Assembly: GCA_013298675.1 (NCBI GenBank) | Contig: JAAFIJ010000128.1 | Span: forward strand, 1-7,457 | Origin: Rhodobacterales bacterium | Lineage (GTDB): Bacteria; Pseudomonadota; Alphaproteobacteria; Rhodobacterales; Rhodobacteraceae | Direction of reading: 5' to 3' | Length of the DNA stretch: 7,457 nt | Part shown: in pieces, positions 6,387 through 7,457 of the stretch | How the letters are laid out: every line of letters begins with the position of its first letter | How positions within the stretch are numbered: position 1 is the first letter of the stretch | Position numbers and translations under genes: made by a program | Notes under the pieces: model-generated | Database searches by the model: none | Told to the model about the DNA's origin: nothing | The model's input: only the letters and a program-made list of their open reading frames with translations

Positions 6387-7256
6387 GTGACAATCAGCAG
6401 ACCAACGCCTGATAAGCAAAAGCTAAGTGCGGGGCTGCATTTTGTATCGACACCGATCGGTGCCGCGCGTGACATTACATTGCGCGCGCTGGACATTTTG
6501 GCGTCGGCCGATGTTTTGGCCGCAGAGGACACCCGCACTTTGCGCCATTTGATGGAGATCCATGGCGTTGCTTTGGGGGATCGCCCCCTGATTGCTTATC
6601 ATGAACACAATGATGCCTCTGCAACGCCGCGTCTGCTGGCCGCAATGAAAGACGGAAAGGCCGTCGCCTATGCGTCTGAAGCGGGAACGCCCCTTGTGTC
6701 AGATCCGGGGTTTCAACTGGCGCGCGCCGCCATTGCCGAGGGCTTGACCGTTCTTGCGGCACCCGGTCCTTCGGCGGTTTTGTGTGCTTTAACTGTGTCG
6801 GGTTTGCCGTCTGACCGGTTCATGTTTGCAGGGTTTCCCCCCGTGACCAAATCCGCGCGCCTGACGTTCCTTGAGGAGCTAAGCGCGGTCCAGGCAACGG
6901 TGATCCTCTACGAATCACCAAAACGGATTCATCAATTATTGGTAGATATGGTGGTAAGCTTTGGCGAAGCGCGGAATGCTGCTGTCTGCCGAGAGTTGAC
7001 CAAGCGCTTTGAAGAGGTGTCACGCGGCACTTTGGCAGAGTTGGCGGCTGCTTTTGACGGTCGGGCGGTCAAAGGTGAGATTGTCGTTTTGGTGGACCGC
7101 GCGGCCATTGCGCACGCCGACCCCGTGGTCGTTGATGCGGCGCTTAATCAAGCGCTGTTGACGATGACGGTCAAAGACGCGGCGCTCGCGGTTTCCCAGG
7201 CATATGGGTTACCACGACGAGACTTATATCAACGCGCCCTAAAGTTGGGGGGCTAA
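6387..7256 (+). CDS. rsmI: 16S rRNA (cytidine-1402-2'-O)-methyltransferase RsmI
   Basis: RsmI (YraL in E. coli) uses S-adenosylmethionine to methylate the ribose 2'-OH of C1402 in the decoding centre of 16S rRNA, together with the base methylase RsmH. The 289-residue protein has the class III (tetrapyrrole methylase-like) fold and normal length. Motifs in order: STPIG (21-25), AAEDTRT (45-51), YHEHN (71-75), the SAM-site SEAGTPLVSDPG (97-108), APGPSA, LYESPKRI and RELTKRFEE. In the SEAGTP motif E98 stands where many homologues have Asp (SDAGTP), a conservative change. The start is GTG at 6387, behind AGGAAAGG. It is divergent from the lppC-like gene and followed 22 bases later by yraN, so rsmI and yraN are probably co-transcribed. 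Confidence 0.95.
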   Translation: MTISRPTPDKQKLSAGLHFVSTPIGAARDITLRALDILASADVLAAEDTRTLRHLMEIHGVALGDRPLIAYHEHNDASATPRLLAAMKDGKAVAYASEAGTPLVSDPGFQLARAAIAEGLTVLAAPGPSAVLCALTVSGLPSDRFMFAGFPPVTKSARLTFLEELSAVQATVILYESPKRIHQLLVDMVVSFGEARNAAVCRELTKRFEEVSRGTLAELAAAFDGRAVKGEIVVLVDRAAIAHADPVVVDAALNQALLTMTVKDAALAVSQAYGLPRRDLYQRALKLGG

Positions 7257-7278
7257 TTTCAGGGATTTTGATACGATA

Positions 7279-7457
7279 ATGCAGCTAAGTATGGCACGAA
7301 AACAGACGGTCCCATCCAGCAGCGTGCATGCCGGGGTCACAGCGTATCACGCTGGAATTGCTGCAGAAATCAGTGTTGCACGTCATTATGAGCGATCGGG
7401 CTTTACCATTTGCGCACAGCGGTGGCGTGGCACGGGCGGTGAAATCGATCTGGTCGC
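7279..7457 (+). CDS. yraN: YraN family (UPF0102) protein, 5' part only
   Basis: The window edge cuts this gene after 59 codons. The visible part carries the family signature: Y-x-x-G-x-x-A-E near residues 23-30, then RWRGTGGEIDLVA, whose GEID resembles the metal-binding core of PD-(D/E)xK nucleases. The family has no firmly assigned function. The fold suggests a nucleic-acid enzyme, and in E. coli and here it neighbours rsmI. Two in-frame ATG codons compete, at 7279 and 7291. The first is chosen because an AGGGA at 7261-7265 precedes it, although at 13 bases the spacing is long. With either start, the residues before the conserved tyrosine form a longer than usual N-terminal extension. Confidence 0.85.
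   Translation, partial: MQLSMARKQTVPSSSVHAGVTAYHAGIAAEISVARHYERSGFTICAQRWRGTGGEIDLV

Overview
The window looks like a core-genome segment of an alphaproteobacterium, most likely a marine Rhodobacteraceae (Roseobacter-group) species. The basis is moderately high GC, the protein sequences themselves, and the gene set penicillin-binding-protein activator / glnD / murJ next to rsmI-yraN. I assign this from family knowledge and did not run a database search. I see no insertion sequence, CRISPR array, tRNA, rRNA or prophage gene; nearly all of the window is coding.

Layout, left to right. Bases 1-53 are the leader (or the tail of an upstream gene) of a plus-strand rhomboid-fold membrane protein at 54-749. 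That gene converges, across a 28-base spacer, on a minus-strand block that reads right to left: lppC-type lipoprotein (6295 down to 5129), glnD (5087 down to 2316) and murJ (2319 down to 778). glnD and murJ overlap by the four bases GTGA, so they are almost certainly co-translated. The 41-base gap between the lipoprotein gene and glnD suggests one transcript starting upstream of the lipoprotein gene. A 91-base divergent intergenic region (6296-6386) carries promoter-like sequences on both strands. Rightward from it run rsmI (6387-7256) and the start of yraN (7279 to the window edge).

The genes combine three themes. The first is cell-wall synthesis: MurJ flips lipid II, and the LpoA/LppC-like lipoprotein is a candidate outer-membrane activator of penicillin-binding proteins. 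The second is nitrogen signalling: GlnD uridylylates PII proteins and senses glutamine. The third is housekeeping: RsmI methylates 16S rRNA, and YraN is a nuclease-fold protein of unknown role. The rsmI / lpoA-like / yraN cluster matches the yraL-yraM-yraN neighbourhood of E. coli, including the divergent orientation of the first two.

The most unusual feature is the rhomboid-fold protein. It keeps the family scaffold motifs, but the catalytic serine, catalytic histidine and oxyanion-hole asparagine positions are replaced by Tyr, Asp and Ala. It should be read as a predicted pseudoprotease, not as an active intramembrane serine protease. I found no clearly novel multi-gene system in the window.
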